NCBI GenBank assembly: GCA_015711895.1
Contig: MU158670.1
Location: forward strand, 4,789 to 20,150
DNA: 15,362 bases
Direction: 5' to 3'
Origin: Candidatus Solincola tengchongensis
GTDB lineage: Bacteria; Actinomycetota; Geothermincolia; Geothermincolales; RBG-13-55-18
Below the pieces are notes generated by a model. That model saw only the letters and a program-made list of their open reading frames with translations. It ran no database searches and was not told where the DNA came from. A program made the position numbers and the translations under genes. Below, piece after piece: positions 1 through 6,789 of the stretch. Within the stretch, counting starts at the first letter, position 1. The number at the start of each line of letters is the position of its first letter.

Positions 1-124
1 CCCCGCCGCCCGGCGCGGACGGTGATTCCCCGCACCCTCCCAGGAGAAGCAGGGCGGACAGAAAAAGGACCGGAGCCGCCGCAATCCACGGGGCCCGCCA
101 CTTTGACGAACTCGCCGATTTCAT
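1..124 (-). CDS. Putative lipoprotein, N-terminal fragment (runs off left edge)
   Basis: Forty-one codons of a minus-strand gene are present. They start at the ATG at 124-122 and stay open to the window edge. The peptide has a classical lipoprotein signal: a short basic/serine N-terminus (MKSASSSKWR), a hydrophobic stretch at about residues 13-28, then the lipobox L-L-G-G-C with the lipidated Cys at residue 31, followed by a Gly/Ser/Pro linker. A purine-rich stretch (GAGGGTGG, then GCAGGG) lies upstream of the ATG. The gene points the same way as the GerMN protein gene 228 nt upstream and may be co-transcribed with it. The functional domain lies outside the window, so no function can be given. 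The lipobox is seen directly; that the whole gene is intact is inferred. Confidence 0.6.
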   Translation of the reverse strand, partial: MKSASSSKWRAPWIAAAPVLFLSALLLLGGCGESPSAPGGG

Positions 125-352
125 CCCTGCTCAGGCCACCCTCTTACGTCATCACCTCGCCATCGCCGCTGCACGGCGACCTTCGAGGGAGCGGCCTACC
201 CTCCTTTCGCTGATCCGTCCCCGGGACCGGCCTTCCGTCCCCGCCGGCCTTGAGTGCCCTCCCCGGCCCTCCCTTCCGGCTGCCGGCCTTCTCGCTGCGG
301 CATTGGCTCTATGGAGGTTCCGGCCGGCGTTTTCACCCCGCCGCGGGGCCCC

Positions 353-1228
353 TCATTTTTCGTGCTTGCCCCGTTTCCTCCCCTTCCTCCTGGAGCGGGG
401 TTCCTTCCAGGGAGCCGGAGGCGGAGGCGTTGCCCCGCGCCGCCTCTTGACCCGCAGGGCGGGCCGGGCTGCGGTGCCCACCACAGGCCTCACCTCCCCG
501 GGGTTGGAGGCCCGCTTTCGGAGGATGAAAGCCAGCGCCGCGATCAGGACGAGGAGCGGGATGCCCAGGGCCAGAAGCAACACGAGCCACATGCGGCTGC
601 TCCCGCCCGAGGGAGAAGTGCCGGATATCTCGGCTTCCACGTCTCGCGGGGATACCCCCAGGGCCTGGAAGGCGTCCGCGGGCTGCACACCGGATTCCTC
701 GGCGGCAACGGTGACCCCGATCTTCTCTATCTGCGAGGCGTCCCTCACGGTCTTGACCACCTGGGCTAGGGCTTTGAGAGCCCTCTCCCGGTCCCCGGAC
801 AGCTGGAGCAGTTCCCGGGAGAGGTTGACGCTGTACTCGCTGCGGTCCTGTTTCACGGTGGTGTACTGCAACTTGACGCCCTCGGGGATGTAGGTCACGT
901 AACCCTGCGCCTTTTCCTCCTCCTTCGGCCCGTTGAGCAGCTCCATGACGGAGAACTCCACGGCCTGCGGGCCTCCGGCCACTTCCCTGGAAACCGGAGA
1001 CAGCTTACCTTCCAGGTAGAAGTACACCTGCCCGGCCTGGGAGACGCCCTCGCCGGGTGTCTCCGGAACGGGAGGGGTCTCCCCCTGGGCGCGCGCTCCC
1101 TCCAACCCCAGAAGCAGGGCGAGGAGAAAGAGGCAGACGCCTGCGGCGGTGGCAAGTACCGCGGGCAGGCGGTTCACGCAGGAGCGCCCCTTGCTTCCAT
1201 TGCGAAAACGATGATCCCTGGACTTCAT
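353..1228 (-). CDS. GerMN-domain protein, membrane-anchored by a C-terminal helix
   Basis: This is a protein of about 291 residues on the minus strand. An N-terminal signal/anchor at about residues 19-46 ends in A-R-A-Q. A GerMN-like domain (about 65-180) follows, with the pattern VYFYLEGKL, then ELLNGPKEEE, IPEGVKL, YSVNLSRELL and IGVTV. A Ser/Gly linker leads to a second hydrophobic helix at about 213-236, and the protein ends in a 55-residue, very basic Pro-containing tail. This predicts an extracytoplasmic GerMN domain with a cytoplasmic cationic tail. GerMN domains occur in spore germination protein GerM and in actinobacterial lipoproteins such as LpqB; their exact role is unclear. A GTG at 1234 is an alternative start, but ATG 1228 has the better GGGGGTG spacing. 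The tail is unusual for the family and could bind nucleic acid or acidic partners (inference). Confidence 0.72.
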   Translation of the reverse strand: MKSRDHRFRNGSKGRSCVNRLPAVLATAAGVCLFLLALLLGLEGARAQGETPPVPETPGEGVSQAGQVYFYLEGKLSPVSREVAGGPQAVEFSVMELLNGPKEEEKAQGYVTYIPEGVKLQYTTVKQDRSEYSVNLSRELLQLSGDRERALKALAQVVKTVRDASQIEKIGVTVAAEESGVQPADAFQALGVSPRDVEAEISGTSPSGGSSRMWLVLLLALGIPLLVLIAALAFILRKRASNPGEVRPVVGTAARPALRVKRRRGATPPPPAPWKEPRSRRKGRKRGKHEK

Positions 1229-1234
1229 CCTCAC

Positions 1235-1883
1235 CCCCGGGACTTAGGCCGCTCCTCGCCTTGAGGGCAAACCCTGCTTCCTCCTTCACTACGCCGCTTT
1301 CCACCGGGAACCGGAGCGGTGTCCAGTCAATTTTATTGATTTCGCGCTTCCGGGGGCAAGCGCTGTCCGCGGCATGCGGACCGGTGCGTTTGTGGCCCCG
1401 CTCCGCCGGGACACGGGAACCCTCGTTTTTCCGGGCGACAGGAACAGCGACAGGCATATAAAGAGCGGAAGCTGGATAGAATTAAAGTTGTTTCTTAAAG
1501 ATGTTTCCTTGAAGGGAGTCCGCCGAATTCCGCAGGGTCGAGGTTCCGGGCCTGCGGTAGGAAGGGAAAAGGAGAAACGATCTTCGCGGTGGGTGGCCGC
1601 GGCGAAAGGAGATGGCCTTTCCGGCGGCACGGGAGGGCGGCCCCCGTGGACAGAGGGAGGAAATGGACACCTTCGCGCGGTGGACGCAGCGGCGTTCGAT
1701 GACCTCAAGAAAAAGCTCTTGGGTGAAGGTCAGGAACACGGCCTTTCGGGTGGGAGATCGACATCGAACCGCGTAGTCCGCGGAGCTGCTCCTGGGAAAT
1801 CGGGCATCTGCCGGAAGGAAGGCCCTTCCGGTTGGGGTTGGCCGGCGGGAGCTCCTGAGAGAGCATGGAAAAAGGAGGAAATC
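1235..1883. other. Divergent intergenic region, about 650 nt
   Basis: This gap separates the minus-strand GerMN gene from the plus-strand lipoprotein gene, so it must carry promoters in both directions. Two AT-richer islands stand out: about 1325-1350, which holds the minus-strand promoter candidate, and about 1455-1512, which contains TATAAA at 1457 and TAGAAT at 1477 without a convincing -35 partner. Open frames cross the region but have poor composition and no recognisable motifs. No tRNA, repeat array or terminator was seen. The long leader of up to 400 nt before 1884 could hold an RNA element, but I cannot identify one. Confidence 0.5.
1330..1359 (-). promoter_or_regulatory. Candidate promoter for the GerMN gene
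   Basis: On the minus strand TTGCCC (1359-1354) and TAAAAT (1335-1330) are separated by 18 nt. These match four of six and five of six positions of a vegetative sigma factor consensus. The box sits in a short AT-rich island about 100 nt upstream of the GerMN start. Only the sequence match supports it. Confidence 0.33.
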
Positions 1884-2525
1884 ATGAGGAAAGCGGTGGC
1901 CGTGTTCGTCGTCCTTATTCTGGCCTTATCGTCGATGCTGTTCCTGGGTTGCGGGGGCAAGGAGGCGGCGAAGGAGGAAGAGACGGCGGAAAAGGAAGAG
2001 GTGGCGGGGGAAATCCCGGCCGGGGAGGCAAGGGGAGGCGAGGAAACGGCTCCGAGTGGAGAGGAGAGCGCCGAGGCCGGGCCTCCGGCCGGCTATGTTT
2101 ACGGGGGGCAGGTGATCGGCAGCAAGACCCCCTTCGAGTACCTTAAGCTGGTGGACGTGCGCTGGGGCAGCCATGAGGATTATTTCCGCGTGGTGGCCGA
2201 GCTGAAGCGACTGGACGGGACCGACGTCACCAACGTCCCCTGGTGCTTCGCCGACTATTCCGACGACCCCACCATAGAGTACGGGACGGAGATACGCCTT
2301 TACATCCGGGGGATCAAGCCGGAGGACGTGCAGATAACCTCGTTGAAGGGAGGCCACGGGCAGCTGACGGGGGACCCCGTCTGCTACCAGATATTGATGA
2401 GCACTTATGGTTCGCTGGATGGGGTGGACCCGGTCAACCTTTTCGTGAGCACCAAGACGAAGAGGCCCTTCCGCCTCACCTACGCGACCGCGCCCCTGCG
2501 CATAATCCTGGACATCTGGAAATAG
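1884..2525 (+). CDS. AMIN-like domain lipoprotein
   Basis: This is a 213-residue secreted lipoprotein. The start is fixed by AAAGGAGG five to six nt upstream of ATG 1884; an in-frame ATG at 1374 would add an unconvincing, low-complexity extension. Residues 4-22 are hydrophobic and end in the lipobox F-L-G-C, with Cys23 as the lipidation site. An acidic Glu/Ala/Gly linker spans about 25-68. The globular part (about 70-213) looks beta-rich: YEY/FRVVAELKRLDG near the start, a central YGTEIRLYIRG strand and a C-terminal PLRIILDIWK strand. The pattern resembles AMIN-like domains of actinobacterial lipoproteins, which are thought to act at the cell surface, possibly on cell wall polymers. The family call is moderate and the function unknown. 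The gene stands alone, with 294 nt to the next gene. Confidence 0.7.
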   Translation: MRKAVAVFVVLILALSSMLFLGCGGKEAAKEEETAEKEEVAGEIPAGEARGGEETAPSGEESAEAGPPAGYVYGGQVIGSKTPFEYLKLVDVRWGSHEDYFRVVAELKRLDGTDVTNVPWCFADYSDDPTIEYGTEIRLYIRGIKPEDVQITSLKGGHGQLTGDPVCYQILMSTYGSLDGVDPVNLFVSTKTKRPFRLTYATAPLRIILDIWK

Positions 2526-2819
2526 GGCGCGAGGCCTAGCGCTCCGGCGCGCAATCGGCGGAACTGTTCCGGGTGTTAGGCCGTCGCGAGGTGGATCAGG
2601 GAATATTTTCCAATAGGCGCCCGACGAGACGCCGGCTTTCAGGAACCGGAGCGCTCGGGCCAAGGGCCGGGATGGAGCTGGGAGCTTTCGTGCAGGGAAC
2701 CCGGAAGGGGCTTGGGTCATGCCCGAAGGGAAGGAAGGGCTGGGAGGGACCTATTCGGGACGAGATGGCCGGGATCCGCAAAGATAGAGGGTTTCCGTGT
2801 GCGGGAGGTGAGAAACGGG

Positions 2820-4157
2820 ATGAGGATAGGGATCCCGCGCGCCCTGACCTTCTACCGCTATTACCCCTTTCTCAAAGTTTTCCTGGAGGGATGCGGACAG
2901 GAGGTGTTCTCCTCCCCTCCAACCGATATGCGCATCCTGGAAGCTGGGGCGGAAGCCTGCGTGGATGACGTCTGCGTGGCGGTGAAAGTCCTCTTCGGCC
3001 ACGTGCGTTTCCTGGAGGGTGAAGCGGACGCCCTGCTGCTCCCGCGCCCCGTGAGCGTGGAGAGACGCCACCACGACACCTTCACCTGCCCAAAGCTCAT
3101 CGCCGCTCCGGACATGATCCGTTTCTTCCGCGAGCGTCCCCCTCTCCTCCTCGAATGGGTGCTGAACGCGGCGGAGGCCCCGTGGTGGTGGGGTTGCGCG
3201 CTGCTGGCGGCGCGTCTTCGGGTATCTCCATGGAGGGCTCGTAAGGCCTACCGGGAGGCATGCCGGGCGCAGGGTGTCTTCGAGTACCTGCTCCGCCAGG
3301 GGTTATTTCCCGACGAAGCGTTGGATATATGGGAAAATATGGTAGATAATCGCCGTCGGCACAGGAGCATGGGTGAAGAGTCGGCAAGCGCTGATGAAAC
3401 CGGAGTTGAGCCGTATATCCGCGCCGGGGTGACATGCGCCAAGGGACTTTCGTCCGCGGTTGGGGCGGCGGCGGACCGGAATGGCTGGAAGGCGGGAGAG
3501 CCGGGAGACATGAATCGATTCGCTGTGGCGAAACCTCGAATCGCCTTTCTTTCTGACGAAGGGATGCTGATGGAAGGTCGTGCCAGTCAAGCCGGCTCGG
3601 CGTCTCAGGACCGAGATGAAGTGCGGCAGTGGGACCTGGGGAGGGAGCGGGTAACGGTGGGGGTGGTGGGGCATCCTTACCTCCTAGCCGACCGGCTGGT
3701 GAACAAGAGCCTCATCCGCTGGCTGGAGGAGGCGGGAGCTCAGGCCTGGCCGTGCACCATGCTCTCGCCGGAGGTGCTGGAGCGGGAGTCCCGCCGGGTG
3801 CCGGTCACCTCCTGGAGCTACGAGAGGGAGCTCCTGGCCGCCACGTCCCATTTCGTCCGCCGCCCCGAGGTGCAGGGCGTGGTCTACCTGACCAGCTTCG
3901 GTTGCGGCCCCGATTCCCTGACCGTGGAGATGGCCAGGAGGGAGATAACCTCACGCTGCGGGAAGCCCCTCCTGGAAGTGGTCCTCGACGAGCACACCGG
4001 CGATGCCGCGGTGCGCACCAGGGCGGAGGCCTTCGTGGACATGATCCTGCGGCAAAAACCCGTGGAGGGTAGGAGGCGGGCGACCTCCGCACAGGGTCAT
4101 GGGAGGAGGCGTGGGGCCTCTTCGCCGTCGCGCTTTCTCATTTCACCCGGGAGCTGA
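2820..4157 (+). CDS. 2-hydroxyacyl-CoA dehydratase/activase-related protein (DUF2229/COG3581-like)
   Basis: This 445-residue protein starts at ATG 2820, preceded by GGGAGGTGAG at a spacing of about 8 nt. The N-terminus MRIGIPRALTFYRYYPF and the segments EACVDDVCVAVKVLFGHV, LLLPRP and TCPKLI are typical of the DUF2229-type domain that accompanies BadF/HgdC ATPase activases and 2-hydroxyacyl-CoA dehydratases. The second half has the matching signatures VGVVGHPYLLADRLVNK, YLTSFGCGPDS and LDEHTGDAAVRTRAEAFVD. The Cys residues (for example in CVDDVC, TCPK and GCGPDS) are likely iron-sulfur ligands (inference). About 100 residues in the middle (about 175-275) form a lower-GC, low-conservation linker, and the last 30 or so residues are basic and look non-homologous. 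The ATPase domain is absent. It likely works with the next gene. Confidence 0.75.
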   Translation: MRIGIPRALTFYRYYPFLKVFLEGCGQEVFSSPPTDMRILEAGAEACVDDVCVAVKVLFGHVRFLEGEADALLLPRPVSVERRHHDTFTCPKLIAAPDMIRFFRERPPLLLEWVLNAAEAPWWWGCALLAARLRVSPWRARKAYREACRAQGVFEYLLRQGLFPDEALDIWENMVDNRRRHRSMGEESASADETGVEPYIRAGVTCAKGLSSAVGAAADRNGWKAGEPGDMNRFAVAKPRIAFLSDEGMLMEGRASQAGSASQDRDEVRQWDLGRERVTVGVVGHPYLLADRLVNKSLIRWLEEAGAQAWPCTMLSPEVLERESRRVPVTSWSYERELLAATSHFVRRPEVQGVVYLTSFGCGPDSLTVEMARREITSRCGKPLLEVVLDEHTGDAAVRTRAEAFVDMILRQKPVEGRRRATSAQGHGRRRGASSPSRFLISPGS

Positions 4158-4463
4158 GCGTCGTGGAGGAGCATGCGAGTACCGTATGGTCTTCATGTTG
4201 TGGTGATCGGGATTCATGTTGAAGCGGAAGGCGACGGGGGACCGGATTATGGGCTTACCTTCGCCTCGCTCGCGAGACGCACCTTTCATGATCACACGCC
4301 CGTCTTCGGGGCGAGTGTTAAGGGGATGCATTGCCCGCTTGCACTTTCTTGGTCCGAGGTGGAGAGCGATTGTTGGGGGTGGGCAATGGTTTTCCCTCGC
4401 GCCATCCCGCCGCTCAGCCGCTTTATGCGCGGCATGGAAGCACAGGTGAGGTGAGGCTCTGCC
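4158..4463. other. Intergenic region between the two CoA-dehydratase-related genes
   Basis: This gap of about 306 nt has lower GC content than its neighbours. It contains an exact 9-bp direct repeat, TTCATGTTG, at 4192-4200 and 4213-4221, offset by 21 bp. An open frame at 4173-4454 has an ATG with GGAGG only three nt away, but its codon use is atypical, no motif is recognisable and its end runs into the next gene's ribosome binding site, so I do not call it a gene. No terminator or clear promoter was seen. Confidence 0.45.
4192..4221. repeat. 9-bp direct repeat with 21-bp period
   Basis: TTCATGTTG occurs at 4192-4200 and again at 4213-4221. The offset equals two helical turns, so both copies face the same side of the DNA, as paired operator half-sites often do. 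A partial third copy (TTCATG) lies near 4285. The match is real; the regulatory role is speculative. Confidence 0.3.
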
Positions 4464-5648
4464 ATGAGCGTCAAGGTGGCCTTTCCCCACATGGGAAACG
4501 CGTACATACCCCTCCGGGCCCTGCTGGAGAGCCTGGGCGCCGAGGCGGTGGTTCCGGAGAGGCCGAACCGCAGGACCGTCTCCGTGGGCGCGCGCCACGC
4601 CCCGGAATCCGCCTGCTTGCCCTTCAAGGTGACCCTGGGGGACTGCATGGACGCTCTGGAGCGGGGGGCGGAGCTCCTGGCCATGGTCGGCGGCATGTGG
4701 GCCTGCCGGTTCGGCCATTACGGTAGGGTGCAGCACATGATCCTGAGGGATCTCGGGTACCGTTTTCAATCCCTCATCATCAGCCGCGAGAACGTGGGCG
4801 AGGTATTGGAGGCGCTGCGCCGCTTCCTGGGCCCGGAGGCGCTCCGCAGGGTGCCCGCGGCGCTGGCCATGTTCCGAGCCAAGGCGGCGGCGGTGGAGGA
4901 GGTGGAGAGGTGGGTCCGCTGGGCGCGCCCCCGGGAAGAGGTCTCCGGAAGCGCCGACGCCCTGTGCGACCGTGTCCTGGCGGAGCTCGACGGGGCCGAC
5001 ACCCTGAGGCGGGTACGGGAGCTGCGCCGCCTCTTCCGCCTTGAGGTGCGTACCCTGTCCATAGATAGGGGGTTCGAACCCCTGCGTCTCAGGCTTGTGG
5101 GCGAGCTCTACGTCCTCCTCGAGCCAGCCTTGAACCACGACCTGGTGAGAAGGCTGGGCAGCGTGCACCGGGTGGAGGTGCAGCCCGTGCTCTCCACTTA
5201 CCGCTGGCTCCTGGGGCCCCTCTGGCTGGACCCCCGTATCCAGTTCACCGGCTACGTGGCCCGCCGGCGCGCCCGGCCTTACCTGCCCTACGTGCTGGGC
5301 GGGGAGGAGCACATGACCCTGGCCGGCATCCTCACCGCCGCCCGTGAGGGGTTCCACGGGGTCATCCACGCCTATCCCCTCACCTGCATGCCGGAGAACG
5401 TCTGCCGCGCCGTCATCCCGGGCATCCCCGCTGAAAAGCGCCTTCCCTACCTTTCGCTCTGCATCGACGAGCACACCTCGGCGGCGGGGATGGAGGTGCG
5501 TCTGGAGGCCTTCCTGGACCTGGTGAGGAGCAGCCGACAAGCGAGCGAGGGGGCTCGAGCGGTTACCGGAGCGTATATCCCGGGGTCCCTCAAGACGGCG
5601 GAAAGGGCCTTCCCCTGGGCCGCTCGGAACGGGCCGCTTCTTCGGTGA
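4464..5648 (+). CDS. 2-hydroxyacyl-CoA dehydratase/activase-related protein (COG3580-like)
   Basis: This 394-residue protein starts at ATG 4464 with GAGGTGAGG upstream. The N-terminus VKVAFPHMGNAYIPLRALLESLG and the cluster ESACLPFKVTLGDCMDALERGAE, then GGMWACRFGHYGRVQHMILRDLGY, are typical of proteins related to 2-hydroxyglutaryl-CoA dehydratase subunits. CLPFK and ACRFGHY supply likely cluster-binding Cys residues. The C-terminal half repeats the family pattern HAYPLTCMPENV, then LSLCIDEHTSAAGMEVRLEAFLDL, which parallels the DEHT/EAF element of the preceding gene. The two genes therefore look like a heteromeric pair. In many anaerobes such pairs accompany, or are fused to, a BadF-type ATPase; none is seen here. 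The substrate cannot be told from sequence. The gene ends 45 nt before the redox operon, which has its own promoter. Confidence 0.75.
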   Translation: MSVKVAFPHMGNAYIPLRALLESLGAEAVVPERPNRRTVSVGARHAPESACLPFKVTLGDCMDALERGAELLAMVGGMWACRFGHYGRVQHMILRDLGYRFQSLIISRENVGEVLEALRRFLGPEALRRVPAALAMFRAKAAAVEEVERWVRWARPREEVSGSADALCDRVLAELDGADTLRRVRELRRLFRLEVRTLSIDRGFEPLRLRLVGELYVLLEPALNHDLVRRLGSVHRVEVQPVLSTYRWLLGPLWLDPRIQFTGYVARRRARPYLPYVLGGEEHMTLAGILTAAREGFHGVIHAYPLTCMPENVCRAVIPGIPAEKRLPYLSLCIDEHTSAAGMEVRLEAFLDLVRSSRQASEGARAVTGAYIPGSLKTAERAFPWAARNGPLLR

Positions 5649-5655
5649 ACGGACA

Positions 5656-5684
5656 TTGTTAACCGCTCCTCCCTGTGCTATAAA
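5656..5684 (+). promoter_or_regulatory. Vegetative promoter of the redox operon, near-leaderless
   Basis: TTGTTA (5656-5661), a 17-nt spacer and TGC-TATAAA (5676-5684) form a good vegetative promoter with an extended -10 element. Transcription would start about 5690-5694, at or within a few nt of the ATG at 5694, and no Shine-Dalgarno sequence fits in front of that ATG. This indicates a leaderless or almost leaderless mRNA, a common mode in actinobacteria. It fills the only gap between the upstream gene and the operon. Confidence 0.6.
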
Positions 5685-5693
5685 TGGTCCGGA

Positions 5694-6299
5694 ATGGAGC
5701 ATTTCAAGGATGAGGAAAGCCTGATCGCCTCCGACGAGGAGGAGTTCCGCCTCTCTCCCGGGGACTTCGCTTCCGAACTGGTAGCAGCTTCCAGATTTGA
5801 GCTGGACCTCAACGACTGCTTCGGTTGCGCCAGGTGCAGTTCCGTGTGCAAGGCGGCCCTTTTCCATTCCCACGAGGAACCCCTGACGCCCAGGGCCGTA
5901 CTCTACCTGACCATCCTGGGGGAACCCGGGGAACTCCTGCGCAGCCGCTTCATCTGGATGTGTTCCGGGTGCCGGCGCTGCGAGGAGAGCTGTCCCCAGG
6001 GGGTGAGCATCTCGGAGGTGATAAGGGCCCTGCGCCACCTGGCCCTCCAGGAGGGCATCCCCAATCCCGTAGCGGCCAGGGTCAACGAACGGATGTGCAT
6101 CCACTGCGGAGCATGCGTGAGCGCCTGCCCCCACGGGGCCGTATCCCTGGTTGAGGGCGGCCCGCGCGGCCTGGTGGCCAGAGTGGACCCCTCCGAATGC
6201 CGGGGATGCGGAAGTTGCTCCGCGGTCTGCACCAACGGGGCGGCGCAGCAGGCGGTGCTCAACGACCCGGAGATCCTGGACTATTTGAGCGGAGGTTAG
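5694..6299 (+). CDS. hdrC: HdrC-like iron-sulfur protein fused to a 2[4Fe-4S] ferredoxin
   Basis: This 201-residue cytoplasmic electron carrier has four [4Fe-4S] motifs. The HdrC-like part has Cys42/45/48/52 (NDCFGCARCSSVC) and Cys90/93/96/100 (CSGCRRCEESCPQGV), separated by a helical stretch as in HdrC of heterodisulfide reductase. A ferredoxin part follows with Cys135/138/141/145 (CIHCGACVSACPHGA) and Cys169/172/175/179 (CRGCGSCSAVCTNGA). HdrC normally passes electrons between HdrA and the non-cubane clusters of HdrB. No HdrB is encoded in the window, so the added ferredoxin may replace that contact (inference). It is the first gene of the operon, apparently translated from a leaderless mRNA, and the next gene starts 3 nt after its stop. 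Confidence 0.8.
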   Translation: MEHFKDEESLIASDEEEFRLSPGDFASELVAASRFELDLNDCFGCARCSSVCKAALFHSHEEPLTPRAVLYLTILGEPGELLRSRFIWMCSGCRRCEESCPQGVSISEVIRALRHLALQEGIPNPVAARVNERMCIHCGACVSACPHGAVSLVEGGPRGLVARVDPSECRGCGSCSAVCTNGAAQQAVLNDPEILDYLSGG

Positions 6300-6302
6300 G
6301 CG

Positions 6303-6755
6303 GTGAGGATCTACGAGCGGCTGGGCGAGGGGTTCCGGGAGGGAGGACCGGATTACCTCCCCTCCCTGGCCGTGTTCCACTGCCGCTGGTGTTTCCCGGA
6401 CGCCGAACGGGTGCGGGCCATGCTTCCCGAGAGGGCGGCGGAGAAGGCCCTCCTGGTGAGGGTGGACTGCACGGCGAGGATCGAGGCCGAGTTCGTGGCC
6501 AAGGCCTTCTCCGAGGGCTACGACGGGTTGCTCGTCCTGGGATGCGAGCTTGGAGAATGCCACCACCTCACCGGCAACCACCGGGCGCTCAAGAGATTCG
6601 CCCTCCTCCGGAACATGCTCTCCCTTCTGGGAATCTATCCGGAGAGGCTGCGCCTGATGTTGGTCCCGCCCTTCGACGAAGAGCTGGTACGCGCTTCCAT
6701 ATCCGAGTACGTCAGCGAGCTGGGAGAGCTGGGCTCCTTCAGGTACCTGGGCTGA
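6303..6755 (+). CDS. mvhD: MvhD-like [2Fe-2S] electron transfer protein
   Basis: This 150-residue stand-alone homologue of the delta subunit of methyl-viologen-reducing hydrogenase carries electrons between an oxidoreductase and HdrA. The start is GTG 6303, seven nt after GGAGG. Conserved elements are HCRWC (Cys27, Cys30), RVDCTARIEAEFVAKAF (Cys56) and DGLLVLGCELGECHHLTGN (Cys81, Cys86), which matches the five-Cys layout of the family. The usual CNWC is CRWC here, with Cys at the position that is selenocysteine in the second, fused MvhD domain downstream. The C-terminus lacks the usual 'ISAAEG' ending and reads LMLVPPFDEELV instead, so it is a divergent copy. It lies between HdrC-ferredoxin and the FrhB-like protein, fitting a linker between formate dehydrogenase and the Hdr core. 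Confidence 0.8.
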   Translation: MRIYERLGEGFREGGPDYLPSLAVFHCRWCFPDAERVRAMLPERAAEKALLVRVDCTARIEAEFVAKAFSEGYDGLLVLGCELGECHHLTGNHRALKRFALLRNMLSLLGIYPERLRLMLVPPFDEELVRASISEYVSELGELGSFRYLG

Positions 6756-6789
6756 GTCCGAGGCGGTTCGAGTACGGGGGTTTCCGAGG

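Noticed and set aside
1663..1776. 37-codon basic open frame after GGGAGG
   Set aside because: Only two nt separate the putative ribosome binding site and ATG, and there is no recognisable feature; too weak to call.
4173..4454. 93-codon open frame between the dehydratase-like genes
   Set aside because: No motif, codon use unlike its neighbours, ribosome binding site too close to the ATG, and its end runs into the next gene's ribosome binding site.
4155..4454. Possible selenocysteine read-through at the TGA at 4155-4157, since the frame continues downstream
   Set aside because: The family domain has already ended, the downstream residues show no homology, and no Cys is expected there. It is treated as a true stop.
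5064..5085. tRNA T-arm-like sequence (GGGGTTCGAACCCC)
   Set aside because: It lies inside a well-supported coding region, and no matching acceptor stem, D-arm or anticodon arm is found upstream.
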